The position numbers were made by a program, and so were the translations under genes. Below, one piece after another: positions 6,527 to 7,901 of a DNA stretch of 7,901 bases. The DNA comes from JBHEPS01 sp046261635 (GTDB lineage: Bacteria; Acidobacteriota; Thermoanaerobaculia; Gp7-AA8): assembly GCA_046261635.1 (NCBI GenBank), contig JBHEOL010000040.1, forward strand, positions 1-7,901, read 5' to 3'. Positions within the stretch are counted from its first letter, which is position 1, and each line of letters starts with the position of its first letter. The notes beneath the pieces are model-generated. The model saw nothing but the letters and a program-made list of their open reading frames with translations, did no database searches and was not told where the DNA came from.

Positions 6527-6853
6527 GGGCCCGGGATCGGGGTTCGTCTGCGGCATATTCTTGCGCGCCGCGCAGACTGTTGGTTGCTTCGCGGGTGTGC
6601 TCGCCTTCAGGCTGGAGGCGGAGGAAAAGATCCTCCGCCACTTCCGCCGCCACAGGGGTCACGTCTTCGATGTTCGATTGCTTTCCATTCCGAGGGGGTT
6701 GGGGGCTGGATACCTCCTCGGATTGGAAACGGTGGAGGCGAAATCGAACATCGTAGGTGTGACCCCAATCCGGTGAATCCGGTGGACTGAGCGGGCCGTA
6801 CCGGTTCGAAGAACGAAGATCCAAAGGCGTTCGGGGGTGTGTATTCTTCTTCC
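6527..6853. other. Divergent intergenic region holding repeat copy 1
   Basis: This region separates the minus-strand helical-protein gene from the plus-strand YciI gene. More than half is repeat copy 1 (6618-6794). TATTCTTGCGC at 6556-6566 resembles the box at 2203-2213. TATTCT at 6842-6847 lies seven bases before the ATG at 6854, so a leaderless YciI transcript is possible, since no good ribosome site precedes that ATG. No clear -35 box was seen. Confidence 0.35.
6618..6794 (+). repeat. Palindromic repeat element, copy 1 (degenerate arms)
   Basis: Three parts. (a) A small hairpin, GCGGAGGA (6618-6625) with TCCTCCGC (6631-6638). (b) A large nested hairpin: outer arms 6655-6679 and 6742-6766 (22 of 25 paired, starting GGGGTCAC and ending GTGACCCC), inner arms 6682-6698 and 6713-6729 (15 of 17), loop 6699-6712, and an unpaired 12-base bulge only on the right side (6730-6741). 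(c) A tail (6775-6794) containing GGTGGACTG, preceded by a tandem 9-mer AATCCGGTG at 6767-6784. The same parts recur at 7332-7512. No ORF fits. This resembles REP/REPIN or MITE-type non-autonomous elements, possibly moved by a transposase elsewhere in the genome (inference). Confidence 0.85.
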
Positions 6854-7321
6854 ATGAAATCCTATTTCTTCGCGCTCCTCTCCGTGTTCGCCGTTTCCCT
6901 TCTCGCCTCGGACTCGGGCCCGGCCAAAGTCGGGTTCGACGCGGAGCTCGCGCAGCGACTCGGCGCCGATGAGCGCGGGATGAAAATGTACGTCCTCTGC
7001 ATCCTCAAGACCGGTCCGAAGGATAGCGAGATCCAGGGGGAGAAGCGGAAGGAGATCTTCGCGGGACACTTCGCGAACATCACTCGGCTTGCCGAGGAAG
7101 GAAAGCTGGCCGTGGCCGGCCCGTTCGGAAAGAACGACAAGTCGTACCGCGGCCTCTATATCTTCAACGTGGCGACTGTCGAGGAAGCCGAGAAACTGGT
7201 CGTCCTCGACCCGGCGGTGGAAGCGGGAGTCTTCGTGTCTGAGCTCACGCCGTGGTACGGCTCGGCCGCCCTCATGGTCGTGAGCGAAGCCCACGAGAAG
7301 ATCGAGAAGCCGAAGGAATGA
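6854..7321 (+). CDS. Exported YciI-family protein
   Basis: 155 residues from ATG 6854. Residues 1-18 are a signal-peptide-like hydrophobic segment (KSYFFALLSVFAVSLLA). Residues 44-135 match the YCII (ferredoxin-like alpha-beta) family: MYVLCILKTG, the conserved His in GHFANI (H72), LAEEGKLAVAGPFGKN (79-94), YRGLYIFNVATVEEAEKL (98-115), DP (119-120) and SELTPWYG (129-136). YciI proteins are small, often near 95 residues and cytoplasmic, with a conserved His/Asp pair; their reaction is mostly unknown. Export is unusual for the family. A GTG at 6839 would add five residues, but the GTG overlaps the only G-rich upstream stretch, and the ATG gives a cleaner signal peptide. The gene stands alone and is flanked on both sides by copies of the palindromic repeat. 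Confidence 0.85.
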   Translation: MKSYFFALLSVFAVSLLASDSGPAKVGFDAELAQRLGADERGMKMYVLCILKTGPKDSEIQGEKRKEIFAGHFANITRLAEEGKLAVAGPFGKNDKSYRGLYIFNVATVEEAEKLVVLDPAVEAGVFVSELTPWYGSAALMVVSEAHEKIEKPKE

Positions 7322-7331
7322 GACGCGAAAG

Positions 7332-7512
7332 GTGGCGGAGGATCCTTTCCTCCGCTCGCAGGGGGGTCACGCTCGCACGGGGGGTCACATCTACGATGTT
7401 CGATTGCTTTCCAATCCGAGGAGGTTTGGGGCCGCACACCTCCTCGGATTGGAAAGAATCGCGGAGAAATCGAACATCGTAGATGTGACCCCGATTCGGG
7501 TGGACTGCGCGG
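7332..7512 (+). repeat. Palindromic repeat element, copy 2 (perfect arms)
   Basis: Same build as the element at 6618-6794. The small hairpin is GCGGAGGA (7335-7342) with TCCTCCGC (7348-7355). The large hairpin has outer arms 7381-7405 and 7468-7492 (25 of 25 paired), inner arms 7408-7425 and 7438-7455 (18 of 18), a 12-base loop (7426-7437) and a 12-base bulge only on the right (7456-7467). The tail at 7493-7512 matches copy 1 at 17 of 20. The element sits between the convergent 3' ends of the YciI gene and the response regulator, a usual place for REP-type elements. Its first hairpin starts 14 bases after the YciI stop and might also act as a terminator, though no T tract follows. Confidence 0.88.
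7354..7388 (+). repeat. Tandem duplication inside repeat copy 2
   Basis: GCTCGCAGGGGGGTCAC (7354-7370) is followed at once by GCTCGCACGGGGGGTCAC (7371-7388), the same sequence with one extra C. The duplication repeats the left GGGGTCAC end of the large hairpin; copy 1 has only one such end. Confidence 0.8.
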
Positions 7513-7523
7513 CGCAGGGGCCT

Positions 7524-7901
7524 TCACTTCTGGCTTCTGGCTCCTGGCTTCTGGCTTCCGGTTTCTGGCTCGCTCCCTCCCCGATCGCCGCCATCCGCCG
7601 CCGTCTCGAGGATCTCGATGACCCTTACGACCACCTCGGCCAGCACGAACGGCTTGCCGATAAAGCTGCTCGCTCCGGCCTCGACCGCGGCCTTGGCCTG
7701 GGTCGGATCGGCCGACATCACCAGGATCGAGACCGGATGCGCCGCGGCGATCTTCTGCAGCTCCTCCATCACCTCGTACCCATCCATCTCCGGCATCTGG
7801 AGATCGAGCACGATCAGCGCGTAGTGGTTCTTCATGTGCAGAGCCACGACCTCGCGCGGGTCGCCCGTCGAGGAGACCTCGACGAATCCCCCCCGCTTGA
7901 G
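7524..7901 (-). CDS. Response regulator receiver domain, C-terminal part
   Basis: The frame is open from the right edge (no start in the window) to a TGA at 7526-7524, giving 125 residues. It is a CheY-like receiver: LIVLDLQMPEMDG carries the phosphoacceptor Asp (residue 33 of this fragment), VMSA carries the conserved Ser/Thr (S63) and GKPF the conserved Lys (K83). The N-terminal acidic pair lies outside. No output domain follows: the fold ends near ILETA, then a low-complexity tail (101-125). The last 14 residues (112-125, PETGSQK/PGARSQK) are encoded by a DNA heptamer repeat and are probably disordered. As a protein ending after the receiver domain, it may be a single-domain regulator or the C-terminal receiver of a hybrid kinase; the window cannot tell which. 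Confidence 0.9.
   Translation of the reverse strand, partial: LKRGGFVEVSSTGDPREVVALHMKNHYALIVLDLQMPEMDGYEVMEELQKIAAAHPVSILVMSADPTQAKAAVEAGASSFIGKPFVLAEVVVRVIEILETAADGGDRGGSEPETGSQKPGARSQK
7527..7568 (+). repeat. Six-unit CTTCTGG heptanucleotide repeat
   Basis: Six adjoining 7-mers read CTTCTGG, CTTCTGG, CTCCTGG, CTTCTGG, CTTCCGG and TTTCTGG. The array lies in the response regulator frame on the minus strand, up to the codon before its stop, and encodes two 7-residue units. Heptamer arrays of this sort are known in cyanobacteria as STRR sequences; whether this is the same phenomenon is unknown. Confidence 0.85.

Noticed and set aside
6659..7294. Minus-strand open frame of 211 codons through repeat copy 1 and the YciI gene
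   Set aside because: Antisense to a recognised YciI family protein; its C-terminus is repeat DNA.
6655..7492. CRISPR array
   Set aside because: Two palindromic units about 0.7 kb apart with a gene between them; no regular short spacers and no cas genes.

Overview
The window is GC-rich bacterial chromosomal DNA. Signal peptides, a lipobox and an IPTL-type exosortase sorting tail point to a didermic (Gram-negative) environmental bacterium. Dispersed CTTCTGG heptamers and long palindromic GGGGTCAC...GTGACCCC elements suggest Acidobacteriota or a similar lineage, but this taxonomic guess is weak. No rRNA, tRNA, CRISPR, phage gene or transposase gene is visible.

Layout. (1) 1-741, minus: N-terminal part of a lipoprotein amidohydrolase that runs off the left edge. 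(2) 1051-1656, plus: a stand-alone MEDS sensory-domain protein, followed by a probable terminator and a gene-free gap of about 590 bases. (3) 2250-3056, plus: a secreted DUF3494 ('ice-binding-like') protein ending in an IPTL-CTERM-like anchor, with a GC hairpin after its stop. (4) 3343-4797, plus: a class I glutamine synthetase (GTG start) in which Phe replaces the adenylylation Tyr. (5) 4886-5869 and 5980-6498, minus: two exported proteins, one with two NTF2/SnoaL-like halves and one small and helical. (6) 6854-7321, plus: an exported YciI-family protein. (7) 7524-7901, minus: C-terminal part of a response regulator receiver domain that runs off the right edge.

Most genes look like independent units; the only possible operon is the pair of minus-strand exported proteins. 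No shared pathway is evident.

The most unusual feature is a repeat family with two copies, about 6618-6794 and 7332-7512, bracketing the YciI gene. Each copy has a small GC hairpin, a ~112-base nested hairpin bounded by GGGGTCAC/GTGACCCC, and a shared GGTGGACTG-GCGG tail. No ORF explains them, and they look like a REPIN or MITE-like non-autonomous element. Right beside copy 2, a heptanucleotide tract forms the last 14 codons of the response regulator.
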